Assembly: GCF_033807575.1 (NCBI RefSeq)
Contig: NW_026907806.1
Span: 1 to 64,000, forward strand
Length of the DNA stretch: 64,000 bases
Source: Cydia pomonella
Taxonomy: Eukaryota > Arthropoda > Insecta > Lepidoptera > Tortricidae
Direction: 5' to 3'
Below the pieces are notes generated by a model. The model ran no database searches and was not told the origin of the DNA. It saw nothing but the letters and a program-made list of their open reading frames with translations. This document shows, piece by piece, positions 1-12,100 of the stretch. How positions within the stretch are numbered: the first letter of the stretch is position 1; the number at the start of each line of letters is the position of its first letter. The translations under genes and the position numbers were made by a program.

Positions 1-735
1 CCATACATGTGGGGTAACTATGGATAGGTCTTCAAAAATGATATTAGGTTTCTAATATCATTTTTTTCTAAACTGAACAGTTTGCGCGAGAGACACTTCC
101 AAAGTGAAAAATGTGTGTCCCCCCCCCCGTAACTTCTAAAATAACAGAATGAAAAATCAAAAAAAAATATATGTATACATTACCATGCAAACTTCCACCG
201 AAAATTGATTTGAACGACATCTAGTGAGTAGTTTTTTTTTAATAAGTCATAAAATTAAAAAAAAAAAAACCATCAAACCCATACGTGTTGGATATCTATG
301 GATAGGTCTTCAAAAATGATATTTAGGTTCCTAGTATCATTTTTTTCTAAACTGAATAGTTTTGCGCGAGAGACACTTCTAAAGTGAAAAAATGTGTCCC
401 CCCCCCCCCCCTGTAACTCTAAAATAACATAATGAAAATCAAAAAAAATATATGATATACATTACCATGCAAACTTCCACCAAAAATTGGTTTGAACGAG
501 ATCTAGTGAGCAGTTTTTTTTAAAACGTCATAAAATTTAAAAAAAAATTTTTTCATTATACCAATACGTGTGGGGTATCTATGGATAGGTCTTCAAAATG
601 ATATTTAGGTTCCTGATATCATTTTTTCTAAACTGAATAGTTTGCGCGAGAGACACTTCCAAAGTGGTAAAATGTGTGTCCAAAGTGGTAAAATGTTGAA
701 CAAGATCTAGCGAGTAGATTTTTTTTTAATACGTC
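1..735 (+). repeat. Tandem copies (about 275 bp, 2.6x) of a lepidopteran interspersed repeat
   Basis: The block starting CCATACGTGTGGGG...TATGGATAGGTCTTC recurs near 1, 280 and 560, each with a TTGCGCGAGAGACACTTC segment, a poly-C run and a CATTACCATGCAAACTTCC segment. The same family occurs inverted at 40677-40880, and its outer end abuts the repeats at 16093-16376 and 48611-48906. Confidence 0.8.
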
Positions 736-945
736 TTAAATGGCACGGAACCCTTCATGCGCGAGTCCGACTCGCAGTTGGCCGCTTTTAGTTATATAAT
801 GAAGTCCATCGTGAGTCCAGTTTGCAGAGATGCATGGAGAGAAAAATCGTGTGATATACGGAACCCTTGCAACGCGAGTCCAACTCGCACTTGGCTGGTT
901 TTTTCTATAAAATGCCATTTCGGGAGAAAACAGAACTAAATCTTA
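736..945 (+). repeat. Lepidopteran CGAGTCCGACTCGC-type repeat ends
   Basis: Two ends of the type GGCACGGAACCCTTCATGCG / CGCGAGTCCGACTCGCA.TTGGC occur near 735-785 and 858-895. A related piece lies at 54845-54910. This is a very common non-coding repeat of Lepidoptera; the class is not decided here. Confidence 0.6.
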
Positions 946-3290
946 ACAAATTATTTTGATTTGGATGTCGATCGCTTCTGCATAATAATTCTAGGCTTAT
1001 ACACCGTTTTTTTTTTTGAATCCCGTTAACTTCGGGGTATGGGTAGTACCTGAAGGAAATTGAATGGCATACCTAGTTAATTAAAAAAAAAAGTATTATT
1101 TTACTAATTTTTAAAGATTTATAAAAAGTCATTAAATGTTGCGTATAGCGTTGTAATTACATTTAACCTAACCAAACAATTAAAAATTGTGAAATATCAA
1201 TGTTATTACGAACATCGATCGTCCGAGATAGTACTTTCGTTTAGTAGCAAATGTATTAACTCATACTTAACACTAATCAATATGTAAATAAGCTCTAAGG
1301 CAAGTGTACACGCTTGTAGGGCCCTATCAGATAAAAATAAAATATCAATCATTTCCAAAATGGAGCTAAGTAGAATATCGGTGTCTTTGGGAAAGTTGGT
1401 TAATTTAAGCTCTGAAATGTTTCTGAACGAGCCACTGATATGCTTCCTTCCTGTGGACATCATGTAGACTAGCCAAAAAAAAAAAACGTTCTCCTTGATG
1501 CGACAGGAAAATTATATTTTTATTGAAATATTTTGCTTACATCTTCACATACTGTTGAAACGGGTTATTAGCGCCATCTATGATTGTTACAGGATACCAA
1601 ATTCGTTTCTTTATTTACCGCTAGATGGCGGTAGGTGTATGGGTTTCTGTATAAATCTATTCATATTTCTGTGGGTTTCTGACAGGTTTTGAGGAATCAA
1701 AGTTGAGTAAATGTAAAAACGGATAACGTTCATTATATAAATTGTTTTATTAACGTGATTGTTGCGAAGGTAACAATAGTACATACATTACTATAGAGGC
1801 CGGGAAACGTAGGGATACAGGCAAAGTAGATATAGAGATACGCGGCCGTCAACCCCGTTTCTCGCAGAGGTTTGTAGTGATTTATTCAAACTTGCAATTA
1901 AAACTAAAAATTGTGGTCAATTTGTTTTGTGGCGAACTACTCGGCTCGCCACTCTACCAGCGGTGCTTTACGCGCTAAATCCGCGCATCTGCGGGATGCG
2001 CCAACGTCGTTGCTTAGCAACGAATATGCAGTACAGATCATCGTACCGTACCTATAGGGACCGTGCGCGTTGGAAGGTCTGCCATCTTGTGGCCTGAATC
2101 GGAACAATAAACATGTAAATTTACACGTCACGTGTTTTGTTATGCTGTAACGTTATTCCCTAGGGATTATGTCCTCTAGGAAAGTTGGCAGGGATAAAAA
2201 AAGAACTACCAGCTACGTTAACAAAAAGTATTCTATTATAAAAAAAAAAAACTAGGATTTAATAAAGGGTCGTGGGAACTCTATGGCCGGTCTTAAATTT
2301 GCACCCGGAGTGGTACTGCCCTGGCTGGTCGAAAGGTCCGCAGCTGGTGGGTGTCACTACAGCACAGAAGAGGAGCCGGGGCGACGGCGGGCGAACGACT
2401 AGGGCTCCAGCCCTGCCGTCAAGGTGGTGAAGGCTCGAGGGTCTCTTCGACCGGAGATTATTTTTAAAATGACGACGCACCCAATACGTGGGTGTGGGAT
2501 TAACTATAATGCGCGAAAGCGTCGCGGATTAATTTTATAAATAATAATTATAATTGTCCGCGCTCACAAATATTAAATTTACGAATTTAAAAAATCGTAC
2601 GGCGCGCGAGACGACACTGCTCCGTGTGCGCGGCCGTACGTGCGTATCTTATCGGGTGTGGCGCGGACTCGCTGCCCTGGCGGTCAACGGAAGGACAAGG
2701 CGCTCGCCCCGCTGCATCTCGAAATTTCCATGACGTAGTCGCTGGACCGGCCGCGAGTACAGTCGTTAAGGAAAAAATATGTTATTTAGAGTTGGGAAGA
2801 TAATATAATAAAATTAAAACTTGTACTTAATTAAAACATGTACGTTATACGTATACGTACAACGTTACAGTGCATAGTAGGTTCTGCCATCTATTGGGCT
2901 ACATCGGAACAATAAACATCACATTTACGCCTCGCGCCAAAAATCTGACAGCTCTTGTGCTGCCTCCTATAGTTCAAGCTCGCTCCCTATATTTGTTGAT
3001 GGTTGAATGCCAAGACGTTGTGTCACAATTTGACGTTAAAAAACAAAAGAAGGATGCTTTACAGTCCTAGGTGTGTAAGGTTGTATGAAATTCCTTTACA
3101 TATCTTCACTCATTGCATCTGATATGTAGTATTTCCGGACTCCGGACCTAATTTGACGTAAGATGTCATCATTTCATAGTAAATTTGAGAAAAGGAGGAT
3201 TACGTATTTGTTCTGAATACGTTACATTCGTTCGTTAACTTTTAAATGAATGTCGTTAAGTTAATGAATACTTACCATTACTTTATATCA
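946..3290. other. Non-coding flank, no gene recognised
   Basis: AT-rich DNA with a GC-rich patch at 2590-2760. Two short related pieces with CTGCCATCT...GAATCGGAACAATAAACAT occur at 2075-2115 and 2885-2920. ORFs here are short and unlike any family I know. Confidence 0.5.
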
Positions 3291-3299
3291 AAAAGAATT

Positions 3300-3600
3300 T
3301 GAAATAGAGGTGTATCGTCAAAGAAAACTTTGTAGGGATCTTTCGATACATAATTTTATTTAAGTTTAATTCGTTAAATATTCAAAAGTGGCGTCGTCTA
3401 ATAGATGAAGGGCTAAAGGTATAGCGGCATCGTTTCGAGCGACGGCGCCACTTTTTGATATTTACCAAATCGAATACATATCAGGGGAAGAATAAGGATC
3501 AAAGTCAAATGGCGTTCGAAAAGTTTTAATTACGTGTCGAAAGATGGCAGTAAATTTACGCGGCGACGAAGTTTTCTTCTTTATTATATTTCAAATTCAT
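3300..3600. repeat. Interspersed repeat also found near 60.33-60.51 kb
   Basis: The segment with CACTTTTTGATATTTA.CAAAT, TCAAAGTCAAATGGCGTTC and TGTCGAAAGAT.GCAGTAAATTTAC recurs near 60340-60500. The left part carries a partly inverted copy of its own end (GAAATAGAGGTG...AAGAAAACTTTGT), so it may be a MITE. Confidence 0.55.
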
Positions 3601-3847
3601 TTCGGTTCATACGTTCGAACGGAGTCGCTCGATCGGAGTATCTTACAGCCGGCGCCGGCGGCCGTCGTCCCGGGAATCCTTAGAATGAGGAGCACGATTT
3701 TTTATTATATGGCCTAGACGGGTCCTTTTTAAGTCGGAACAAATTCGAGACGGGTGAAGTCCACGCCGGCGGAAACATTTGACAGTCGGCAACTCCATTA
3801 AATGTAATCGCTAGCGGCGGGCGAGAGTCGGGCAGCGTTCCCGGCAC

Positions 3848-4085
3848 GGCAGGTGGAGATAAGGAACGAAATCTCTATGTATCAAAAAAACTGTAAATAG
3901 GTGGCGCTACAATACCTGAATAAAAAAATCAAATCATAGACAGCGCAATTCACTCCGTCAATAACGCCCGGGTTCTTAGCTAGTCTAGCGCTACTCCGGG
4001 GAGATTTGGAACTATTATTTACAGCCGACAGCTGGACACTTTTGCAACAGTTCCACCATAAGAGATGCCAGTCCTCTTAATTCCA
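3848..4085 (-). repeat. Diverged copy of the TGGAAGGTAGAG MITE
   Basis: Inverted relative to the copies at 57.37 and 58.73 kb: it shares GGTGGCGCTACAATACCTGA, CACTCCGTCAATAACGCC and TAGCGCTACTC.GG.GAGATTTGGAACTATTATTTA. The ends are eroded. Confidence 0.6.
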
Positions 4086-4099
4086 CACTCCATGGTTCC

Positions 4100-6062
4100 C
4101 GGGGTTCGTTGATCATTCGGTCTAGGCCTGGGGGGTCGTCGTCGGTTCTCGGCGCAGGAGTAGGAGCAGGAGAGAGTTTAAAATGTAACGTTGGCGTCGG
4201 AACGGAGGTCGAGTATTCGATAATAGATACTGTAGCGGGCGGCCGGCGCGGAGCCTCCCCCCCCTCCCCCCGCCCGCCCCCCCGCCCGCGCGGCGCGCCC
4301 GCCCGGCGCCCGGCGCGCGGCCCCTGACTCGCTCACTCCAGGACAGGTGCGTGCTTCCGCTTATACATAGCTCACTGGAGAACTTCTGCAATACACGAAT
4401 ATCAAACAGAGACCTGGCCTATCACATATATGCTTTTTTTAAATGTACTACGTCCACATTTACTTAATTTTTAAAATTACTTATTAAAAAATCAATACTT
4501 TGTATGAAATGTAAATTTATAAAATACGCGCAGATCGTCCTTGGCCCGCGCCGACGTTTTCAAAGTTTAAACCTACTCTTTAATATGTAAATTTAAAAAT
4601 TGACCCCCGTCTTCATAATCGTCTCCTAAAATTGACAAGCCGCCAGTGATCATTTGTCCCTTTTCATCGTACCGATCCGTCGAAAAGGGACAGACGATTA
4701 TTAGCGGTTTGTCAACTTTAGCAGACGTTTACGAATAAAGAGGTGAATAAATGTTTTCCGGCCGATCGTTATCGATGGGAATATAGTTTTAAAAAGTATA
4801 TGTGATAGATGACCTCTCCGTTTCATATTTTTATCTATTGCAAAACTTATCTAATGACCTACATATTTCATTTGGGGTCAAACTACGGAGAATCAAAAAC
4901 GAAAGGCGGTCTGCTGTCTAATAATTATATTTATTATCCTCTAAGTAATCATTATCATTAGTCTTAACTTCCTCGTTCGGGCGTCCCTGTCACTCATCTC
5001 TCGCTCTCGGTCCCACGCACGCAATAATTTACAGTTGAGCGGCCTCCCGGAGGCCCCCGCCGGGCTCTCGGTCCCGCCCGGCCCCCGCCGGCCTCGTCCC
5101 GTGGAATTTAATACAGAGTGTACGAGTCCCCGGCCGGCGGCGCTCGACACGCCGGGCTCGCCGCGCGACATCGTCAACCTTATTGACTTCTCTAGACCAT
5201 CCGTACTAATAATCATCGCGTAGTTACTTGTAACTTTTCAGTCTGACGTAGTTAATGGCGACTGTACAGCCGGCACATGTAAACACATGGCATACGTCAT
5301 TTTTTTCTTCTTGAAACTTTGATTTTATTTTAATTAATCGGATTTAATTGACGGAATTGATAACAACCCGCCCCTTGAAGAATTAAAATAGTGTAAATAA
5401 ATCAAATACATGGTAACGGCAAAAGTGTGCAAATATATCGGAACACACCCATATGTCCACGGCCACAACAGGTGCGTTACGACATGTTGGCCACGGCGGC
5501 CGCCGCCGTCTCCCGAGCCGGCTGGACCTGAGAAGGGTCTCGACAATAAGATCACATCCTTATACTATTCCGATATCGTATCGAGCGGGCGCTTTACAAT
5601 TATACAAATCGATTTGAATGCTCCATTTGATCTTACGCGTGTTTATGTACATATTTTTATGACGTCTAAATTTATGTCACTGTTGCAACAAATTAGTTTA
5701 ATTATTTTTTACGTTTACAAAATGCATCAGATCAAATAAAACATCACCCGGGACGTTTCAGAACCGGTACTAAATAAATATTAGTCCGTTAACTATTGTA
5801 CACGCGGGGCTCCGGTGACTTTGTCACGTCAGACTTTTACTAACGGCCGACCTAAAAAAAGCCACTCGAAACAGCAAAAATCTGTTGTTTTATACTTTTC
5901 ATAACAAAATCAAGGTATTGAAAACAATTTGCTTTTATCACTGGTTCAAATTTAAAAAGGGCAATTTGGAATTCGGATTCAACTAACCCATCGCGTCGCA
6001 CTACTCGCACGGCCGCGATTCATACAAAACGAATAGGCCCCCCCCCCCTCCCCCGGCGCGCG
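4100..6062. other. 3' flank or 3' UTR of RBM25 with GC-rich patches
   Basis: Transcribed side downstream of the stop codon. GC-rich patches lie at 4230-4325, 5030-5175 and 5500-5535. A palindromic MITE relic occupies 4604-4745. Possible minus-strand AATAAA signals lie near 5325 and 4929, but nothing shows which is used. No convincing coding sequence. Confidence 0.4.
4604..4745. repeat. Diverged palindromic MITE (family of 33851-33990)
   Basis: Arms CCGTCTTCATAATCGTCTCC and its near reverse complement flank GACAAGCCGCCAGTGATCATTTGTCCC; the better preserved copy is at 33851-33990. Confidence 0.7.
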
Positions 6063-6161
6063 TCACTTGGCGTGCGAGAGGCCGGCGCGCTTGGCCTCCA
6101 GCTCGTAGATGAGCAGCCGCCACATCTTCACCACGAACACCTCCGCCTCCTCGTCCAGCAC
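6063..6161 (-). CDS. RBM25: RBM25 coding exon 21 (C-terminus and stop)
   Basis: Acceptor GTGGCAG, 99 nt including TGA. It encodes VLDEEAEVFVVKMWRLLIYE then LEAKRAGLSHAK. Vertebrate RBM25 ends VLDEEAEVFIVKMWRLLIYETEAKKIGLVK, so the C-terminus is secure. Confidence 0.96.
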   Translation of the reverse strand: MLDEEAEVFVVKMWRLLIYELEAKRAGLSHAK

Positions 6162-9100
6162 CTGCCACCACACAATGTATCTATTATTACCACCAAATAT
6201 TATGCACGTCTGCCCCGCAGGGTCTCTCGTGCTAGCGGACTAGTAACTAAACATTCGAGAGTTTTGTGCCGACCGAATGATCTCTTTAGGCCGAATCACT
6301 CCATATGCGCCGTCGATCGCCTGAAATGTCGTGGACTTTTTTTATAGTAAGATATTTGTCCTCGAGTGACTCCCGGGCTTTTTTCAGTTGTGAAAGGAGC
6401 AGAGAACAGAAAAAAATATTGTAGAATATTTAATTCACCATCTGCACAAACCTTCCAGCATATGAAGTCCACTAGCGTGGGCTCGTGTCGCCCCACGGTG
6501 GGACCTACACTACAGTACTACTGACCATCTGCACGTCGTCGAGTATGCGATGCGGCGCGGCTCCGGCCAACACCTTGCTGCATATGAAGTCCACTAGCGT
6601 GGGCTCGTGTCGCCCCACGGTGAGACCTACACTACAGTACTACTGACCATCTGCACGTCGTCGAGTATGCGATGCGGCGCGGCTCCGGCCAACACCTTGC
6701 TGCATATGAAGTCCACTAGCGTGGGCTCGTGTCGCCCCACGGTGGGACCTACACTACAGTACTACTGACCATCTGCACGTCGTCGAGTATGCGATGCGGC
6801 GCGGCTCCGGCCAACACCTTGCTGCATATGAAGTCCACTAGCGTGGGCTCGTGTCGCCCCACGGTGGGACCTACACTACAGTACTACTGACCATCTGCAC
6901 GTCGTCGAGTATGCGATGCGGCGCGGCTCCGGCCAACACCTTGCTGCATATGAAGTCCACTAGCGTGGGCTCGTGTCGCCCCACGGTGGGACCTACACTA
7001 CAGTACTACTGACCATCTGCACGTCGTCGAGTATGCGATGCGGCGCGGCTCCGGCCAACACCTTGCTGCATATGAAGTCCACTAGCGTGGGCTCGGGCTC
7101 GCCGATGTACTCGATGATCTTCTTGTTGATCCACGGACGGATCTTCTTCTCCATTAGCACGTTGTCGATCTGCAAATAACAAACAAAAATTGTAAAAAAA
7201 AATCGTGTAAACCGATTCATGATGAGACGGAAAAATAATTGACTGAAATGGAACGAAACCGTAAAATGTAACAGCCATACTCAACAATAACCAATTCATA
7301 GGTTTTAATAGAAACCTTTAACCGATTCGTTAAGTTTCATAAAAGATAGTCAAATTATGAAGGTTAACATAAATCGTACCCATTTTTTTGAAGTTTAACG
7401 AAAGTTAAAACTTAAAACAGTAACTAATTAAAAATGTAACAAAATAGTATGAAATTATTACAAATAATGCAAGCGACAAACGTGTGATCTGAGACATCTT
7501 GTTTACTGCCCTAGGTGTTTATATTGTTCTGTTCGATGGAGTCGGAAGGCGGCAACTTCGTTTAGCGCAGCGTGTCCAAAGTTGACGTTTTCCGTACGAA
7601 GTTTAACGAAAACAAAAAAAAACGAATTGGAAGTGAAACCAAAACTAGTAAACAATTGTTGTAGTACCTGCGCCGTGTCCAGCTTGTACTGGAACAACTG
7701 CTCCTTCTGCGTGGGGATCTTGTCTATGAGGCTCTTGATGTGTTTCCGTTTCTCCTCAGCGGACGCCTTGTCCTCCCCCTCCCGAGCGTCGCCACTCGCC
7801 TTCTCTTTTTCTTTGTCCTTTTCCTTCTCTTTTTCGCCCTTTTTGCTCTTTTCTTTGTCTTTTTTGTCTTTGCCTGGAAAATAATCAAATCAGCTAAGAT
7901 TAAAATTGAAGAAATGATAGTACTGTTTGTTTATTTATTTAAAACTTTATTGCACAAAAGAAAAACTTAATGTACAAAAGGCGAACTTAATGCCATGAGG
8001 CATTCTCTACCAGTCAACCTTAGGGCAAAGCAGAAAATATTGTACGCGGTGCGTTTAAAACCAAAAGAAATTGTTCGTGGAATAATTTTGATTGTTGGAT
8101 ATTGCAAGATGTATCAAAAAAGTTAGTTCGTTAACACTTTCAGCGCCACGTGGGTCGCCGGCGGCACAAAAGTTTTCGAGTACAAAAGTGGCGGGGGTGG
8201 GACAGGCTCGGGCTCGTCGTCGTCGGCCGCGAAGGCGGCGTGCACGCGCCGCATGTAGCCGTGTGTGCGAGGGTGTAGTGTACGTACCGCGGTGCGGGTG
8301 GTGGTGGGGGTGTGCGGGGGGGGGGGGTGGCACAGGCTCGGGCTCGTCGTCGTCGGCCGCGAAGGCGGCGTGCACGCGCCGCATGTAGCCGTGTGTGCGA
8401 GGGTGTAGTGTACGTACCGCGGTGCGGGTGGTGGTGGGGGTGTGACGGTGGCGGGGGTGGGACAGGCTCGGGCTCGTCGTCGTCGGCCGCGAAGGCGGCG
8501 TGCACGCGCCGCATGTAGCCGTGTGTGCGAGGGTGTAGTGTACGTACCGCGGTGCGGGTGGTGGTGGGGGTTTGACGGTGGCGGGGGTGGGACAGGCTCG
8601 GGCTCGTCGTCGTCGGCCGCGAAGGCGGCGTGCACGCGCCGCATGTAGCCGTGTGTGCGAGGGTGTAGTGTACGTACCGCGGTGCGGGTGGTGGTGGGGG
8701 TGTGACGGTGGCGGGGGTGGGACAGGCTCGGGCTCGTCGTCGTCGGCCGCGAAGGCGGCGTGCACGCGCCGCATGTAGCCGTGTGTGCGAGGGTGGAGTG
8801 TACGTACCGCGGTGCGGGTGGTGGTGGGGGTGTGACGGTGGCGGGGGTGGGACAGGCTCGGGCTCGTCGTCGTCGGCCGCGAAGGCGGCGTGCACGCGCC
8901 GCATGTAGCCGTGTGTGCGAGGGTGTAGTGTACGTACCGCGGTGCGGGTGGTGGTGGGGGTGTGACGGTGGCGGGGGTGGACAGGCTCGGGCTCGTCGTC
9001 GTCGGCCGCGAAGGCGGCGTGCACGCGCCGCATGTAGCCGTGTGTGCGAGGGTGTAGTGTACGTACCGCGGTGCGGGTGGTGGGGGGGGGGTGACGGTGG

Positions 9101-12100
9101 CGGGGGTGGGACCGGCTCGGGCTCGTCGTCGTCGGCCGCGAAGGCGGCGTGCACGCGCCGCATGTAGCCGTGTGTGCGAGGGTGTAGTGTACTTACCGCG
9201 GTGCGGGTGGTGGTGGGGGTGTGACGGTGGCGGGGGTGGGACAGGCTCGGGCTCGTCGTCGTCGGCCGCGAAGGCGGCGTGCACGCGCCGCATGTAGCCG
9301 TGTGTGCGAGGGTGTAGTGTACGTACCGCGGTGCGGGTGGTGGTGGGGGTGTGACGGTGGCGGGGGTGGGACAGGCTCGGGCTCGTCGTCGTCGGCCGCG
9401 AAGGCGGCGTGCACGCGCCGCATGTAGCCGTGTGTGCGAGGGTGTAGTGTACGTACCGCGGTGCGGGTGGTGGTGGGGGTGTGACGGTGGCGGGGGTGGG
9501 ACAGGCTCGGGCTCGTCGTCGTCGGCCGCGAAGGCGGCGTGCACGCGCCGCATGTAGCCGTGTGTGCGAGGGTGTAGTGTACGTACCGCGGTGCGGGTGG
9601 TGGTGGGGGTGTGACGGTGGCGGGGGTGGGACAGGCTCGGGCTCGTCGTCGTCGGCCGCGAAGGCGGCGTGCACGCGCCGCATGTAGCCGTGTGTGCGAG
9701 GGTGTAGTGTACGTACCGCGGTGCGGGTGGTGGTGGGGGTGTGACGGTGGCGGGGGTGGGACAGGCTCGGGCTCGTCGTCGTCGGCCGCGAAGGCGGCGT
9801 GCACGCGCCGCATGTAGCCGTGTGTGCGAGGGTGTAGTGTACGTACCGCGGTGCGGGTGGTGGTGGGGGTGTGACGGTGGCGGGGGTGGGACAGGCTCGG
9901 GCTCGTCGTCGTCGGCCGCGAAGGCGGCGTGCACGCGCCGCATGCCTCCTCCGGCGCCTACTGACCCGCTCTCCGCCGCTGCAGGAATACATACGGTATA
10001 TCAAAGTTTTACCATTTAGATTCTAGAGGAAATTACAAACTGAAACCTATACGATATAATTCGGCTCGTGAAAAGAAATTGGAAAAGTCCCCGACCGCGC
10101 CGTAGTCTTCGTGACGAACGGTTTGGAAATCATTAAACTACACTGACGCGATGGTTTTTACATTGTCCACCCATTTTTTACAAACGTTAACGTATTTATT
10201 CTTTTTAAAACGTATTTAATCCTCACATTTTAAAAGGGAATGCAAAAAAGTGGGTTTAATGTTGAATGATGATTTAAAAACAATTTTTGGTAAAACAATA
10301 TGATGCGTATGATCCCAATGGATGTCAGAATAAATATAAGCCTTTCATAGTTGTTTTTTTCTTCAAAAACTGTGTTTTTCCGAAAAATACAGATATGGTT
10401 GGCTAGTTAGACGGGTTAGTCGAATGCCACACACCCTTCATTTTACCTGTGCAGTTGATAAAACTGCGCAGGCATACCCTTGTGTGGCCAGCTTTAACTA
10501 TGGTATCTGAAGCTAAATAAACTAATTACCTACAAGCATAAATATACCTTATTCTATGGTAAGTTTGTACAAAGTTTCAGAGCAATCTAGCTAGTCGTTT
10601 TAAAAATGAGAGCTTGCTCGGACTCTTAGCTAAAATCAAGAACAGGGAATAAGTAAGCGCTTAGTGACGGTGACGAGTTATATTATAATATAACCGAAGA
10701 ATAAGCTTGCAAGAGCTCGTAGCCACAGCGGGGTCAGCGCGCACCGCACACGCACACACACACGCGCGCGCGCGCACGCACACAGGGACACACTGCGCGG
10801 CGGCGATATTCGTCTAATGTCCCGGGCTCAGCTCCCGTCTTAATGTTAGTTTCTGACCAACATAATTGTTATTCTTCATTAGTGTAAACTGTGGCTTGTG
10901 AATGTGTAATCTGATTAATGATGTGTCTTCTTTTTGCATGTTTGTTTCCCAAAGAATTAAATAAATAAATAAATCTATATTGAGAAGTGTTGAAAAATAA
11001 ATAATATTAAAAATACGAAATACGACATAGTTATGTCAAAACGTTTTATACTTACGAGGAGCATCGTGTGCGTCGCGACCGGATTTGAAACTAATAGTGA
11101 TGGGCGAGCTGCCCGCTGACGTCTCACCCTGCAACACGACACACGCTTAACAAATAAAAACCAAAACTAAATAGTAGACATTTGAAATAAAATAATTGAG
11201 ATTTCTAAATGCTAAAACGTCTATGTTAAGGCATATCACTTCAGAATAATAAGTTTCTTAAAAAAATCACCTCGCAAGAATTGTATTGAACTGCAAAGAA
11301 TTAAAATTGACTTTTAAATGAGGAATTATAGTCGTTGTAGTAGGTAATTAGATAGTTTAGTGTTAGTACAGTCAGCATCAAAAGTAGCGGATCAAATAAC
11401 GCTTCATGAGTGTAGATACTCATTCTCTAACAGCTAAACAAAAACTGAATTTTAGAAATTTATTATATTTGGAAAAGTTATCTGAGATGACAGATACTTT
11501 TGGCGCGTCGTTTTATCGCTACTGTTGATGCAGAGTGCACAATGAACAGGCAATAGTTACGTGTCTGCGCGCGTGCGCGTGCGGGGGCGGCGCCAGCTCG
11601 GGCGGCGGCGGCGTGGTGCCGCCGTCCGACGTCTGCGGGACAACACGGTATTTATTTATTTACTTAAGAAACAAACAGTCTTTTATAGTTATATATAACA
11701 CAGGAACTTTTCTTAAAACTAGACTTACAGTTTCCTTAATGAAAATATTTTAACATCATGCTTATTAAGTAGTTTCTACATAGTAAAACAGAGCTATTTG
11801 TGCGCGCAAAAACAAAACACAAAAAAAAAAAAGAATATTACTATCAAGCTTGTGAAAACGGCGTCGAATAGGACATGTGTCGTTTTTTATGGTTTGTCTT
11901 TTGCTCCCGTCGAACCGGGGTCTGGTTCCAACGGGAGTATTTTTTTTTTTAAATTGAAATGAAGAATTAGTAAAAATATCGTTATTGATAAGTATTCAGA
12001 ATGTTGACATGTACCGACTTGGTGTGAGCGCACAGTATATCAGTGAGCGGTGTTACCTGCGGCGTGCTGGAGCCGTCGGGGGAGCCCGCCAGCGCCGCGT

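Noticed and set aside
5034..5223. GC-rich ORFs near 5.0-5.2 kb downstream of the stop codon
   Set aside because: No recognisable protein in any frame and no splice signals tying them to RBM25; probably part of the 3' UTR or flank.
8055..10004. Long minus-strand ORFs rich in Arg, Pro, His and Thr
   Set aside because: Frames opened by the GC-rich exon 18 array. Only the frame in 9847-9978 joins correctly to neighbouring exons.
10741..10795. CA/CG tract as a regulatory Z-DNA element
   Set aside because: An ordinary microsatellite; nothing else supports a function.
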